DNA of 64,000 bases from Paracoccus everestensis. Lineage in GTDB: Bacteria; Pseudomonadota; Alphaproteobacteria; Rhodobacterales; Rhodobacteraceae. Below the pieces are notes generated by a model. The model was not told the DNA's origin. It searched no databases and was given only the letters and a program-made list of their open reading frames with translations. Shown here piece after piece: positions 41,940 through 52,028 of the stretch. Each line of letters starts with the position of its first letter. Within the stretch, counting starts at the first letter, position 1. The stretch is taken from NCBI RefSeq assembly GCF_021491915.1, contig NZ_CP090836.1, positions 62,001 through 126,000 of the forward strand. The letters are read 5' to 3'. Both the position numbers and the translations under genes were made by a program.

Positions 41940-42034
41940 ACCCTTTGCCGTGACGCGGCGTTGCGCCGCCCCCGGAAACCGGGCAATTCTGTCGGGGAAT
42001 GAAGGACTAAGGCGACAGGAAGGACGGTCACCGA

Positions 42035-42961
42035 ATGGCGATACTTCTGGGCGATGTGGGGGGCACGAACGCCCGATTGGCGATCGCGCGCAATGGCAGC
42101 ATCGACCGGGACACGGTGACGCGCTTTCGCGGCGACGACTACCTGACCTTTGACGACGTGGTGCGGCAGTTCCTGCAGGAACAGGACCAGCCGCGCATCA
42201 GCGCCGTCTGCGTGGCGGTGGCGGGGCCTGTCAGCGGAGGACGGGCGCGATTGACCAATCGGAACTGGGATTTCGACCAGGACCGGCTGGCCCGGCTGAC
42301 CGATGCCGATCATGTCCGGCTGATCAACGACCTGACCGCGATGGGATATGCCACACCGGTCCTGGGGGGCGACGGGCTGGCCACGCTGCGCCTTGCACCT
42401 GCGGACCGGGCGCGCAACGGACAAGCCCTGGTCGTGAACTTGGGCACCGGCTTCAACGTCTGCGCGGTGCGCAGCCTGCCCGGCGGCTCCATCACCGCGA
42501 TGGAGGCCGAGGAAGGCCACACCAACCTGCCCGCTAACATCCATCAGCGGCTGCTGGAGGCCGTGGGTCCAGAGGCCATCAAGGGCTTCATCTCGACCGA
42601 GGAGGCCTTTGCCGGGCGCGGGCTGTCGCGCCTGCACGCGGCCCTGACCGGCACCGCCCCCGTGCGCAGCGAACAGATCGACGCGGCAGCCGATGCGGGC
42701 GACCCGGCGGCCAATGCGACCTATGACCTGTTCACTGAACTGGTCGGATTGCTGTGCCGGGAACTGGCGCTGCGCTTCATGCCGCTGGAAGGGCTGTTCT
42801 TGGCAGGCAGCGTCGGCCGCAGCATCGCCGACCGGATGGATCTGTTCGAGAAGTCCTTCCTGGCCGAGCCTTACATGCGCCATATCCCTGAAAACACGCC
42901 AATCTTCCTGATCCGGGACGACATGGCCGCGCTGCATGGCTGCCTGGCCGCGCTGTCCTGA
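42035..42961 (+). CDS. glk: Glucokinase
   Basis: A 308-residue ROK-independent glucokinase of the Glk family. It has the ATP phosphate-binding loop LLGDVGGTNARLAI, sugar-binding TNRNWDFDQDRL, LINDLTAMGYA with the catalytic Asp, and GTGFNVCAV, plus EEGHTNLP. It makes glucose 6-phosphate in the cytoplasm, feeding the Entner-Doudoroff pathway common in these bacteria; gluconokinase is encoded 8 kb downstream. AGGAAGGA lies ahead of ATG 42035. Confidence 0.9.
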   Translation: MAILLGDVGGTNARLAIARNGSIDRDTVTRFRGDDYLTFDDVVRQFLQEQDQPRISAVCVAVAGPVSGGRARLTNRNWDFDQDRLARLTDADHVRLINDLTAMGYATPVLGGDGLATLRLAPADRARNGQALVVNLGTGFNVCAVRSLPGGSITAMEAEEGHTNLPANIHQRLLEAVGPEAIKGFISTEEAFAGRGLSRLHAALTGTAPVRSEQIDAAADAGDPAANATYDLFTELVGLLCRELALRFMPLEGLFLAGSVGRSIADRMDLFEKSFLAEPYMRHIPENTPIFLIRDDMAALHGCLAALS

Positions 42962-43076
42962 CCGCAACAGATCACGGAAAGCTGACCACCGGCGGTTTTT
43001 TGGCCCATGAATCGCTGGATTCGCCCGAACGATCCTGTTCAAATGCCCCAAAGCAAGAACACACGGGGCAGGAACA

Positions 43077-44933
43077 ATGCGGGCATATCTGCGGGCGGTG
43101 CTGGTGGCCGCGGCCACGGCAGGCTTGGGCGGCGCGGTATGGGCGCAATCGTCCAACCCTTTTTCGGGGCTGTTCGGCGGCAACCAGGCCGAAGGCCCCG
43201 TGTCCCTGCGGTTCGAGGTTCAGGGCGACGACGATCTGGACCAGCGGCTGCGCAACAGCTCTCTGATCTCGGGCGCCCTGTCCGAGGGGCGCACCACCGG
43301 CCAGGACGTGCTGGCTGCGGCCCGGGGCGATTACGCGCGCATCCTGGGCAACCTGTATGACCAAGGCTATTATTCCGCGATCATCAACATCACCCTGGAC
43401 GGGGTCGAGGCGGCGGAAATCGCGCCGCTCGACGCGCCCGACATCGTGCGCACGGTCGTGGTCAGCGTCCAGACCGGACCGCGCTTCCGCTTTTCCCGCG
43501 CGGCCATTGCCCCCGTGGCACCGGGGACCGAACTGCCGGACGAATACCGGCAAGGAGAGGTCGCGGGCACCGGCACGATCCGGAGCGCGGCGCGTGCGGG
43601 TGTGGCAGGCTGGCGTGACGTGGGCCACGCCAAGGCCGAGGTCGCGGGCCAGGAAATCACCGCCGATCACATCGCCAATGTCGTGGACAGCCGGATCGGC
43701 CTGGCGCCCGGCCCCACCGTCACCTTTGGCCGGTTGAACATGCGCGGCTACGACCGCCTGGATCCCCGCCGCCTGCACAAGATCGCGGGCCTGCCCGAGG
43801 GCAAACGCTTCGACCCCGAGGAGGTCGAGGATGTGCGCAAGCGCCTGCGCCGGTCGGGGGTCTTTTCCGCCATCACGCTGGAAGAAGCGGAAACCCTGAA
43901 CCCCGACGGCAGCATGGACATCAACCTGACCGTGGTCGAACAGAAACCCCGGCGCATCGGGGCGGGGTTCGAGATCTCGTCCACTGACGGGGCGATGGTC
44001 TCGGCCTACTGGATGCACCGCAACCTGCTGGGCGGCGGCGAACGGCTGCGAATCGAGGGCGAGGTCAAGGATGTCGGATCCGACACCAGCGGCAAGGACG
44101 AACGGATCACCCTGCGCATCGACCGCCCGGCGACCGTCACGCCCGACACCACCGCCTATGTGCTGACAAGCCTGTCCCGGATGCGGGAGGAAGATTACGA
44201 CGAGGATACGGGCAGCATCGCCTTGGGCTTCAATCACATCTTCAGCGACCGCTTCACCTTTGACACGGCGATCCAGTACCAGGTCTCGCGGGTTTATGAC
44301 GAGGGCGGCGAGGAAACGGATTTCAAGACGCTGGCCTTTCCGACCAGTGTGATGTGGGACGCGCGCGACAATGAAAACAACGCCAAGCGCGGTTATTACC
44401 TGCAAGGCGACGCGACGCCTTTCAAGGGTTTCGACGGGACCGATACCGGGGTCCGCCTGTTGGGCGAAGGCCGCGCCTTTTATTCCCTGGGGGACGAGGA
44501 TCGGTTCACCTTCGCAGGCCGCGCCCGCATTGGCAGCGTCCTGGGCAGCGAGATCGAGAACACGCCGCGCAATTACCTGTTCTTCTCGGGCGGCGGCGGC
44601 ACCGTGCGCGGACAGCCCTATCAGTCGCTGGGGGTCGAGGAGATCGCCGGTCCCAATGGTCCGATCAAGACCGGCGGGATGAGCGTGGCCAACCTGTCCG
44701 CCGAGGTCCGCTTTCAGGTGCGCGAACGCATCGGCGTCGTGGCATTCGCCGATTACGGCGAGGTTTGGGCGGAAGATGGCTGGAATGGCGGCAGCGAATG
44801 GCACTCGGGGGCGGGCATCGGCGTTAGGTACGACACGCCCATCGGGCCGCTGCGTTTCGACGTGGCCGGACCTACCGGGGGGGACACCGGCGAGGGCGTG
44901 CAACTGTATCTTGGACTGGGGCAGGCTTTCTGA
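43077..44933 (+). CDS. tamA: Outer-membrane translocation/assembly protein TamA
   Basis: A 618-residue Omp85-family protein with signal peptide MRAYLRAVLVAAATAGLGGAVWA. POTRA domains span about residues 35-270 (VVSVQTGPRFRFSRAAI, TFGRLNMRGYDRLDPRRL) and a C-terminal 16-strand barrel follows. The L6-type motif is seen in GGGTVRGQPYQSLG, and the last residue is Phe (LGLGQAF), as required for barrel assembly. It works with TamB in outer-membrane biogenesis. The tamB start overlaps its stop (TGATG). Confidence 0.92.
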   Translation: MRAYLRAVLVAAATAGLGGAVWAQSSNPFSGLFGGNQAEGPVSLRFEVQGDDDLDQRLRNSSLISGALSEGRTTGQDVLAAARGDYARILGNLYDQGYYSAIINITLDGVEAAEIAPLDAPDIVRTVVVSVQTGPRFRFSRAAIAPVAPGTELPDEYRQGEVAGTGTIRSAARAGVAGWRDVGHAKAEVAGQEITADHIANVVDSRIGLAPGPTVTFGRLNMRGYDRLDPRRLHKIAGLPEGKRFDPEEVEDVRKRLRRSGVFSAITLEEAETLNPDGSMDINLTVVEQKPRRIGAGFEISSTDGAMVSAYWMHRNLLGGGERLRIEGEVKDVGSDTSGKDERITLRIDRPATVTPDTTAYVLTSLSRMREEDYDEDTGSIALGFNHIFSDRFTFDTAIQYQVSRVYDEGGEETDFKTLAFPTSVMWDARDNENNAKRGYYLQGDATPFKGFDGTDTGVRLLGEGRAFYSLGDEDRFTFAGRARIGSVLGSEIENTPRNYLFFSGGGGTVRGQPYQSLGVEEIAGPNGPIKTGGMSVANLSAEVRFQVRERIGVVAFADYGEVWAEDGWNGGSEWHSGAGIGVRYDTPIGPLRFDVAGPTGGDTGEGVQLYLGLGQAF

Positions 44934-47900
44934 TGCGCAAGATCTGGTTGATCGTCTTTGCAATGCTGTTTCCGCTGTCGGTCATGGCACAGACCGCCGC
45001 CGAGATTTCCCAGCAGGAAAGCGACGACCGGGGCTTTCTGACCCGGCTTCTGGAACGCAACCTGTCGGGTGCGGGCCGCGAGGTCGTGATCGACGGGTTC
45101 CAAGGCGCGCTGTCGTCCCGCGCGACCTTCGAGCGGATCAGCATCGCCGATGCGGACGGCGTCTGGCTGACGCTGAACGACGGCGCAATCCAGTGGAACC
45201 GGTCTGCCCTGCTGCGCGGCCGGATCGAGATCGCGGAACTGTCGGCCCGCGAGATCCTGCTGCCCCGCCTGCCCATGGGCGAAGAACAGGCCCCGACTGC
45301 CGAAGCGCGCGAATTCGAATTCGCCCTGCCTGAACTGCCGGTGGCGATTAACATCGAGCAGATCCGGGCCGAGCGGGTGGAACTGGGGGAACCCGTGATC
45401 GGCGTTGCCGCCGCGATTTCCCTGGCTGGCAGCATGAGCCTTGAAGGCGGCGAGGGCCAGGCCAAGCTGGCGATCCAGCGGTTGGATGGCCCTCGCGGCA
45501 GCTTCAACCTGGATGCCGGGTTTTCCAACGAAACGCAAGTTCTGCGCGTGGACCTGACGCTTGACGAGGCCGAGGACGGGCTGCTGGTCAACCTGATCGA
45601 CCTTTACGACAAGCCATCCGTGGTGGCCGAGATCAGCGGCGAAGGCCAGATCAAGGACTTCGGCGTCGATATCAAGCTGGCGACCGATGGGTTGCCGCGG
45701 GTGACGGGCCGGGTCAGCGCATCGGGCGCCCTCGGCCCTGCCGGAACGCCCGGCACAAATTTCACGCTGCAACTGGGCGGCGACGTGGCCTCCTTGCTGG
45801 CGCCGGGAAACCGCGCCTTCTTCGGCAATGAGGTGCAGCTTCGCGCCGAAGGCTGGCGAGGCGACGATGGGCGGCTGGCCATCCCGACGCTGAATCTGGT
45901 GACGGAGGCGCTGTCGTTGGAGGGATCGCTGGCCGTCAATGCCCAGGGCGCCCCCCAGAACGCCGAATTGCGGATCGCGCTTGGATCGGATGCGGGCGCG
46001 GCGCAGGTGCCGGTCCCCCTGCCCTTTGCGGGCGAAAACTCGACCGTCGAATCGGGGCGACTGGAACTGCAATACGATGCGGCCGAAGGGCAGGGCTGGA
46101 CGTTGAACGGGCGTGTCGGCGCCCTGGATCTGGGCGATGTGCGACTGGGCGAGTTGCAACTGGACGGATCCGGCGCCGTGGTTCTGGACGGCGGCAGCCT
46201 GCAGTCGCTGAAAAGCGGCATCCGCTTCGGGTCGCGGCAGATGGTCTTTGCCGATGCGGGCCTGGCCCAGGCCATCGGGTCCGAGATCACGGGCAGCACC
46301 CGCTTTGATTTCACCCCCGGAAACGTCGTGGAATTTTCCGGCCTGACGGTCAGTGGTCCCGATTATGGTCTTGACGGCCTGGTCCTGCTGTCAGGCCTGG
46401 GCAGCGGCTTTGTCCTGTCGGTCGATGCCGATGCCCGATACGAGGACTTGGCCCGCCTCTCGACCCTTGTGGGGCGGGATGTCCAGGGCCAGGCCCAGGC
46501 AAGCCTGCGCGGTTATTACCGCTTCCTGACCCGCAGCTTCGACATCGACGCCAGCGTGACCGGCACCGATATCGCGGTGGACCAGCCGCAGCTGGACCGG
46601 CTGCTGGAAGGCCAGTCTACGATCACCCTTGACGCCCGCCGCGATGAAACCGGGATCGAGATCGAAAGCCTGTCCGTCAACGCGCAGCGGCTGACCGCCC
46701 AGGCCCAGGGCTATGTCAACAGCCTGTCCAGCGACATGACCGCGACGATCTCGATGCCTTCGTTGCAGGATGCCGATCCCGATTTCTCGGGCGCGCTTCA
46801 GGCGGATGCCAAGCTGTCGGGGCCGTCCGGCGCCCGGCAACTGACCGTCAGCGGAGAAGCCGAGGATCTGCGCATCGGCATCCAGGCCTTGGACAACGCG
46901 CTTGCAGGCCAGACCACCCTGACCGTGCTGGCGGCCGAGAAGCCCGAGGGTTACGAGGTCGAGATCTTCCGCCTGGCGAACCCCCAGATCCGCGCCGAAG
47001 GGCGGGGCAGCTTTGCCCAAGGCGCGCTTGACGCGACCGTCGATCTGTCGGTGCCCGACCTATCGGCCATCCGCAGCGGCTGGACCGGCGGCTTCGATGC
47101 CATGGCACGGTTGACCGAACAGGACGGGACACGCTTTGTCGACCTGACCGGATCGGGGCAGAACCTGTCCTTCGGGGTCCAGAACGCCGATGCTGCCCTG
47201 ACCGGCACCACCCGCCTGCGCGTTCAGGCCGAGGAAAAGGACGGCACCGTCACCCTGCGCGACGTGGAACTGGTCAACGATCAGATGAACGCAACCGCGC
47301 AAGGCACCTATGGTCCCGGCGTCACGGATATTTCCGCCGATGTCGCGGTGGCCTCGCTTGCGCCATTCGGTCCCGGTTGGCGCGGCGCCTTGGATCTGAC
47401 CGGCAGCTTTCGCGAGGCAGGCGACGGCGTCCGGCGGCTGGAGGTCACGGGCACCGGGCGCGACCTGGCCTTTGGCCAGGCCCAGGTCGATGGCGCGCTT
47501 GCGGGCGAAACCCGGCTGGCGGTCACCGGCACCGAGCAAAACGGCGTCTTCACCATCGAGCAGGCGCAGATCGACAACCTGCGCCTGAACGCCACGGCTG
47601 CTGGCACCGTGGGCGGCGACCAGACCGACGTGTCGGCCCAAGTCAACGCCCAGGATCTGCGTTTCCTGGGCAATGGCATCAGTGGCGCGCTGAACGCGGA
47701 TGCGCGGCTGGTCCAGGACGGCGCGGTCCGCCGTATCACTGCAACGGGGTCGGCATCGGGCCTGTCGGTCGGTCAGCCGCGTGTCGATCCTCTGTTGCGG
47801 GGGCAGACCAGCTTTGACATCGCTGCCACGCAGGGAGAGGCCGGGATCTCGGTCCAGCGGCTGAACGTCCAGAACCCGCAACTTCAAATCCAGGCCGAAG

Positions 47901-49417
47901 GCGACACCGCCAGCGGCATGACCGTCACGGCCAGGCTGGCCGACCTGGGTCTGCTGCAACCTGAATTCCCCGGCCCGGTGCAGGTGAACGGCAGCGTCCG
48001 AGAGGAGGGCGCGAATTTCGTCCTGGACCTGTCCGCCACGGCCCCCGGCAACACCCGGATGCAGGTCGCGGGCAGCGTGGCGCGCAACTTCTCGACCCTG
48101 TATCTGGGGATCAACGGCAGCAGCGATGCCTCGATCGCCAATACCTTTGTCCGCACCCGCAGCATCGAGGGGCCGTTGTCCTTTGATCTGGCGGTCAACG
48201 GCCCGCCTTCCTTGCAATCGGTCAGCGGGCGGGTGCAACTGACCGACGGTCGCATTTCCGACCCCGGCGTCGGCATCAGGCTGGAAGGGGTGAATGCCAC
48301 CGCCGACTTGGCGGGCGGGCGGATCAACCTGGATGCGGATGCCGCCGTGGCCGCTGGCGGGCGCGTCAGCGTAACCGGGCCGATCGATCTGCAAGGCGGC
48401 ACGCTGGATCTGGCGATCCTGCTGGACCGGGTCGTCGCGCGCGATCCCAACCTGTATGAAACCGAAATTAGCGGCAATCTGCGCATGTCAGGCCGCAATG
48501 CCGACGGCCCGCTGATTTCCGGCACCATCGAGCTGGGCGAAACGGAAATCCGCATCCCCTCGACGGGGCTTGGCGGAGCAAAGGCGATCCCCGACATCAA
48601 CCATGTCGGCGACACCCGGCCCGTCCGGTCCACCCGCGCCAAGGCGGGGCTGGAACCTTATCCCAGCGATGCATCCCGCGAGGCGGGTCTGGCCGGGCCG
48701 CCGTCCACCCCGCCATCGGCCCCGCCGCGGCTGGATCTGCTGATCAATGCCCCAAACCAGGTCTTCGTGCGGGGACGTGGCGTGGACGCCGAACTGGGCG
48801 GGTCGCTGCGGGTCCAGGGCACCACGCGAAACGCCATTCCCATCGGCTTTCTGGAACTGATCCGGGGCAGGGTCGATTTGCTGGGCAGGCGCTTCGACCT
48901 GACCGAGGGGCTGGTCGAACTGCAAGGCAGCCTGATCCCGGTGATCCGGCTGGTGGCCGAAACCGAACAGGACGGCATCACCACCCGCGTCATCATCGAC
49001 GGAGAGGTGCGCGACCCCGAGATCACCTTCGAATCCTCGCCCGAACTGCCCGAGGAGGAGGTCTTGTCCCAATTGCTGTTCGGTCGAGGGCTGGACAATA
49101 TCAGTCCCTTGCAGGCAGCCCAGCTTGCCAATGCCATTGCCGTCCTGGCCGGGCGCGGGGGCGAGGGGATCATCGGCAACCTGCGCAACCAGGTGGGTTT
49201 GGATGATCTGGATCTGGCGACCGACGACGACGGCAATGTCCAGGTCCGGGCCGGCAAATACCTGTCCGACAATCTTTATACCGATGTCGCAGTGGGGGCG
49301 GACGGCAAAAGCAGCCTGAACCTGAACCTGGATGTGACAGAATCGCTGACCGCGCGCGGATCGGTGGGAACAGAAGGGGACAGCACCCTGGGGATCTATT
49401 TCGAACGGGATTACTAG
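44933..49417 (+). CDS. tamB: Translocation/assembly protein TamB (AsmA-like, DUF490)
   Basis: A 1494-residue periplasm-spanning protein anchored by an N-terminal hydrophobic segment (IWLIVFAMLFPLSVMA). Residues about 100-1150 are repetitive beta-strand sequence, with recurring units such as GQTTLTVxAxxxxxGxxxxxFxLxNPQIRAEG, expected to form the lipid-carrying taco-shaped groove. The C-terminal about 350 residues are the conserved TamB/DUF490 domain (LINAPNQVFVRGRGVDAELGG, LSQLLFGRGLDNISPLQAAQLA) that meets TamA. A Pro-rich patch lies near residue 1255. The length is normal. Confidence 0.93.
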   Translation: MRKIWLIVFAMLFPLSVMAQTAAEISQQESDDRGFLTRLLERNLSGAGREVVIDGFQGALSSRATFERISIADADGVWLTLNDGAIQWNRSALLRGRIEIAELSAREILLPRLPMGEEQAPTAEAREFEFALPELPVAINIEQIRAERVELGEPVIGVAAAISLAGSMSLEGGEGQAKLAIQRLDGPRGSFNLDAGFSNETQVLRVDLTLDEAEDGLLVNLIDLYDKPSVVAEISGEGQIKDFGVDIKLATDGLPRVTGRVSASGALGPAGTPGTNFTLQLGGDVASLLAPGNRAFFGNEVQLRAEGWRGDDGRLAIPTLNLVTEALSLEGSLAVNAQGAPQNAELRIALGSDAGAAQVPVPLPFAGENSTVESGRLELQYDAAEGQGWTLNGRVGALDLGDVRLGELQLDGSGAVVLDGGSLQSLKSGIRFGSRQMVFADAGLAQAIGSEITGSTRFDFTPGNVVEFSGLTVSGPDYGLDGLVLLSGLGSGFVLSVDADARYEDLARLSTLVGRDVQGQAQASLRGYYRFLTRSFDIDASVTGTDIAVDQPQLDRLLEGQSTITLDARRDETGIEIESLSVNAQRLTAQAQGYVNSLSSDMTATISMPSLQDADPDFSGALQADAKLSGPSGARQLTVSGEAEDLRIGIQALDNALAGQTTLTVLAAEKPEGYEVEIFRLANPQIRAEGRGSFAQGALDATVDLSVPDLSAIRSGWTGGFDAMARLTEQDGTRFVDLTGSGQNLSFGVQNADAALTGTTRLRVQAEEKDGTVTLRDVELVNDQMNATAQGTYGPGVTDISADVAVASLAPFGPGWRGALDLTGSFREAGDGVRRLEVTGTGRDLAFGQAQVDGALAGETRLAVTGTEQNGVFTIEQAQIDNLRLNATAAGTVGGDQTDVSAQVNAQDLRFLGNGISGALNADARLVQDGAVRRITATGSASGLSVGQPRVDPLLRGQTSFDIAATQGEAGISVQRLNVQNPQLQIQAEGDTASGMTVTARLADLGLLQPEFPGPVQVNGSVREEGANFVLDLSATAPGNTRMQVAGSVARNFSTLYLGINGSSDASIANTFVRTRSIEGPLSFDLAVNGPPSLQSVSGRVQLTDGRISDPGVGIRLEGVNATADLAGGRINLDADAAVAAGGRVSVTGPIDLQGGTLDLAILLDRVVARDPNLYETEISGNLRMSGRNADGPLISGTIELGETEIRIPSTGLGGAKAIPDINHVGDTRPVRSTRAKAGLEPYPSDASREAGLAGPPSTPPSAPPRLDLLINAPNQVFVRGRGVDAELGGSLRVQGTTRNAIPIGFLELIRGRVDLLGRRFDLTEGLVELQGSLIPVIRLVAETEQDGITTRVIIDGEVRDPEITFESSPELPEEEVLSQLLFGRGLDNISPLQAAQLANAIAVLAGRGGEGIIGNLRNQVGLDDLDLATDDDGNVQVRAGKYLSDNLYTDVAVGADGKSSLNLNLDVTESLTARGSVGTEGDSTLGIYFERDY

Positions 49418-49762
49418 GGCCGGGACAGCACAGTCCCCGTCTGCGCCTCTGTGGCACCTTGGGCCTGCACTGGAACAAGACCCAAGGACAGCCTGACGCA
49501 AGATTTCGGCAAGGCTGTAGAAGGGGTTATGTCCTGCTTTTCCTACCCAGGCCACCAGCATGGTGACGCCGGTTCAGGAAAAGCCGGTGCCGCTGCCTGC
49601 ACAGGGGGTGCCGGGTTTCGCACTGTCGGGCGGCGTGGTCCGGAAAAAACCTGCCGGTGCAATCGCCAGATCGGCGGTATTCCGCATTTGATGTTTCATA
49701 ATCGATCTTTTTCTGAAAATGCACGTTATGGTTGAGGATTATCACTCTGCCAAGGCGTGTCC
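49418..49762. other. Gene-free gap between tamB and the CAP-RTX gene
   Basis: 345 bp without a convincing reading frame. The last 70 bp (from about 49690) are A+T-rich and probably hold the promoter of the CAP-RTX gene. No terminator hairpin with a U-run was seen after tamB. Confidence 0.5.
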
Positions 49763-51022
49763 ATGTCCTATGCCAATGCGAACGAACGCTATTTCGCCAG
49801 CCTGATCAATCAGTCCCGCAAGGCCGAGGGGCTGGCGGCCCTGACCCTGGAAAAGCGCCTGAACGATTCGGCCGATGCCCACAGCCGCTGGATGCTAGAC
49901 ACGGATGTGTTTTCCCATACGGGGCAGGGGGGGTCATCCTCGCGCCAACGGATGGAAAAGGCGGGCTTCGATCTGGCCGGGAAATGGATGACGGCAGAAA
50001 ACATCGCTTATGTCAGCGTCCAGGGCGAAAGCGACCTGCGGGACGAGATTCGGGCATTGCACCAGAACCTGATGAATAGCCCCGGCCATTACGCCAATAT
50101 CATGGGCAATTCGGCCTATGTGGGCATCGGGCTTCAGCTTGGAACCATGACGGTCGGCGGCAAGGATTACCGGGTGCTGATGGCGACGCAGAACTTTGCC
50201 GATACCGATGGGCTGGTTCGGGTGGATACCGGAACGTTCCAACGTGTCGCGCAGCCTGCGGTGAGCGGCGCCATGCAGGCCCGCGCCGACTGGCTGGACG
50301 TCTTTAACGGAAAAGGCTTCGTCACGGCTGCCAGTGGCACGGCGTTGAACGACGATTACCGCTTGGGCGACCATCATGACAGCGTATCCGCCGGGGCGGG
50401 CCATGACTGGATCGCAGGCGGCGGCGGCAATGACCGGCTGCTTGGTGAGGCAGGCGATGACCGATTGGTCGGGGATGTGGGGGCCGACACGCTGAACGGC
50501 GGGACGGGCCATGACACCCTGCAAGGCGGCACCGCCAATGATACGCTGTCGGGCGAGGACGGCAATGATCTGCTGCGCGGTGACGCGGGCAACGACAGCC
50601 TGTGGGGCGGGACAGGGTCCGATCGCCTGTTAGGGGGCGACGGGCAGGACAGGCTGGCAGGGGATGCCGGCAATGACTGGCTGGCCGGGGATGCGCTGAA
50701 CGACACCCTGTCAGGCGGCGACGGCAACGATACCTTGCATGGTGGCGCAGGAAACGACCTGCTGAACGGCGGTGCAGGGATGGATACCTTCTTGTTTGCG
50801 CCGGGCGGCGGATCCGACACGATCCAGTCCTATGAACAGGGGATAGACCGTTTGCTGATCCCCCAGGCCCGGCTGGATTCGGATCCTGCGGCCTTTATGC
50901 GCGATCACATGGAAAAGACATCTGCTGGTGTGGTGATCGACCTTGGCGGAGGCGACCGCATCGTCGTGGCGGGCGCCACCCTGACGATCACCCAAATTGC
51001 GGATGATATTTTCGTATATTGA
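49763..51022 (+). CDS. CAP-domain protein with C-terminal RTX calcium-binding repeats
   Basis: A 419-residue protein. Residues about 5-150 form a CAP/SCP (YkwD-like) domain with the family's His and Glu residues in DSADAHSRWMLDTDVFSHTG, AENIAYVS, and HYANIMGNSAYVGIG. Residues about 205-340 carry roughly fifteen RTX nonapeptides of the form GGxGxDxLx (GGGGNDRLLGEAGDDRLVG...). The C-terminal about 75 residues are the usual Type I secretion region. There is no N-terminal signal peptide, so export by a Type I system is expected, although no such genes are nearby. ATG 49763 is preferred to GTG 49757. Confidence 0.88.
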   Translation: MSYANANERYFASLINQSRKAEGLAALTLEKRLNDSADAHSRWMLDTDVFSHTGQGGSSSRQRMEKAGFDLAGKWMTAENIAYVSVQGESDLRDEIRALHQNLMNSPGHYANIMGNSAYVGIGLQLGTMTVGGKDYRVLMATQNFADTDGLVRVDTGTFQRVAQPAVSGAMQARADWLDVFNGKGFVTAASGTALNDDYRLGDHHDSVSAGAGHDWIAGGGGNDRLLGEAGDDRLVGDVGADTLNGGTGHDTLQGGTANDTLSGEDGNDLLRGDAGNDSLWGGTGSDRLLGGDGQDRLAGDAGNDWLAGDALNDTLSGGDGNDTLHGGAGNDLLNGGAGMDTFLFAPGGGSDTIQSYEQGIDRLLIPQARLDSDPAAFMRDHMEKTSAGVVIDLGGGDRIVVAGATLTITQIADDIFVY

Positions 51023-51061
51023 ACGGTGGATCAACCCCAAGGTGTAAGATGACACGAAAAT

Positions 51062-51081
51062 GCCCGCCAAAATAGGCGGGC
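51062..51081. terminator. Hairpin after the CAP-RTX gene
   Basis: GCCCGCC-AAAATA-GGCGGGC begins 39 bp after the CAP-RTX stop. The T-run (ATTTTC) is on the minus-strand side, so on the plus strand it is a stem without a U-tail. Probable terminator or 3'-end stabiliser. Confidence 0.6.
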
Positions 51082-51383
51082 ACACTCGCTAAGTCATTGC
51101 AATAACGCAATTCTACTACCCGCACTCAACAAATCCGGGCGTGGGGGGTTCCTGGGTTTCTGCTAAAATCGACCGTTTGGTCAGGGTTTTTGCTTCACAT
51201 TCTTGCGCATTGACAAACCGGGAGAACCGGACGTCCCTTGGGCAAGGATGAGATCAGAACAGCGTGGCGCCCATGATCGTCGATCCTATCGCACCGGTGC
51301 GGGATATCACCAGCCGCCCTCTGGCGCGCCTTGCCTTGGGTAGGGGGCTGGCCAGCAGGGGTTGGTCGCCTGCGGCCTGACCG
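51082..51383. other. Gene-free gap before gntK
   Basis: 302 bp with no supported reading frame, RNA gene or long repeat. A TTGACA occurs near 51217, but no matching -10 element is convincing. Presumably it contains the gntK promoter. Confidence 0.45.
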
Positions 51384-51872
51384 ATGCACCGCTGCATCAT
51401 GGTCATGGGTCCAAGCGGGGTGGGCAAGTCCACAGTGGCCGAAGGCATCGCCCGCTACCTGGACGCCGCGCTGATCGAGGGTGACGATTACCATCCCCCG
51501 GAAAATCGCGCCGCTATGGCGGCAGGACACCCGCTGGACGATGCGATGCGCCGCCCTTGGCTTTTGGCGCTTGCCGAGGCGGTACGCCAATCGGCCAGGA
51601 CTCGCGAGACCGTCTTTGCCTGCTCGGCCCTGCGCCGCAGTTATCGCGACCTGCTGCGCGACCGCATCGGGCCGCTGGTGCTGGTTTATCCCCATGCGCC
51701 GCGCGACCTGATCCTGTCGCGGATGAAGAACCGAAATCACTTCATGCCGCCTGCGCTTCTGGCGTCGCAGCTTGCCACGCTTGAAGAACCGGGAACGGAC
51801 GAAGACCCCATCCGGCTGGACACCGCCCGCCCCCTGGATCAAGTTCTGGCTGCGGCCTTGGAACACCTATAG
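51384..51872 (+). CDS. gntK: Gluconokinase (carbohydrate kinase, thermoresistant GntK family)
   Basis: A 162-residue P-loop kinase with Walker A MGPSGVGKSTVAEGIA, the gluconokinase signature EGDDYHPPENRAAMAAGHPLDD, and FACSALRRSYRDLLR, HFMPPALLASQLATLEEP. It phosphorylates gluconate to 6-phosphogluconate, the entry to the Entner-Doudoroff and pentose phosphate routes. ATG 51384 is the first start; a second Met at residue 7 is possible. It is unlinked to gluconate transport genes here. Confidence 0.92.
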   Translation: MHRCIMVMGPSGVGKSTVAEGIARYLDAALIEGDDYHPPENRAAMAAGHPLDDAMRRPWLLALAEAVRQSARTRETVFACSALRRSYRDLLRDRIGPLVLVYPHAPRDLILSRMKNRNHFMPPALLASQLATLEEPGTDEDPIRLDTARPLDQVLAAALEHL

Positions 51873-52028
51873 CCCTCTGCTGCGCCAGGGTTGCAGCGGA
51901 TCAGCATCATACATCCAGCACCGGGAAAACGTGCGTCACTGGTCCTGCCGGGACACAGGAATCCTGCGGCCTATGGCGCAGTGCTGATGCCGGATGCCCT
52001 GGCGATGCCGTCGGCCGGGATCGCCGGC

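Noticed and set aside
42988..43002. GGCGGTTTTTT after glk as an intrinsic terminator
   Set aside because: Only a five-base stem with a very long loop can be drawn; the U-run is suggestive but the hairpin is not.
42972..44963. 663-codon open frame opposite tamA
   Set aside because: It is antisense to a clear Omp85 gene; its His/Arg/Ala/Gly-rich sequence is typical of antisense reading of high-GC genes.
49527..49745. 72-codon frame on the minus strand in the tamB to CAP-RTX gap
   Set aside because: There is no ribosome binding site, the composition is mixed, and it has no neighbour on the same strand.
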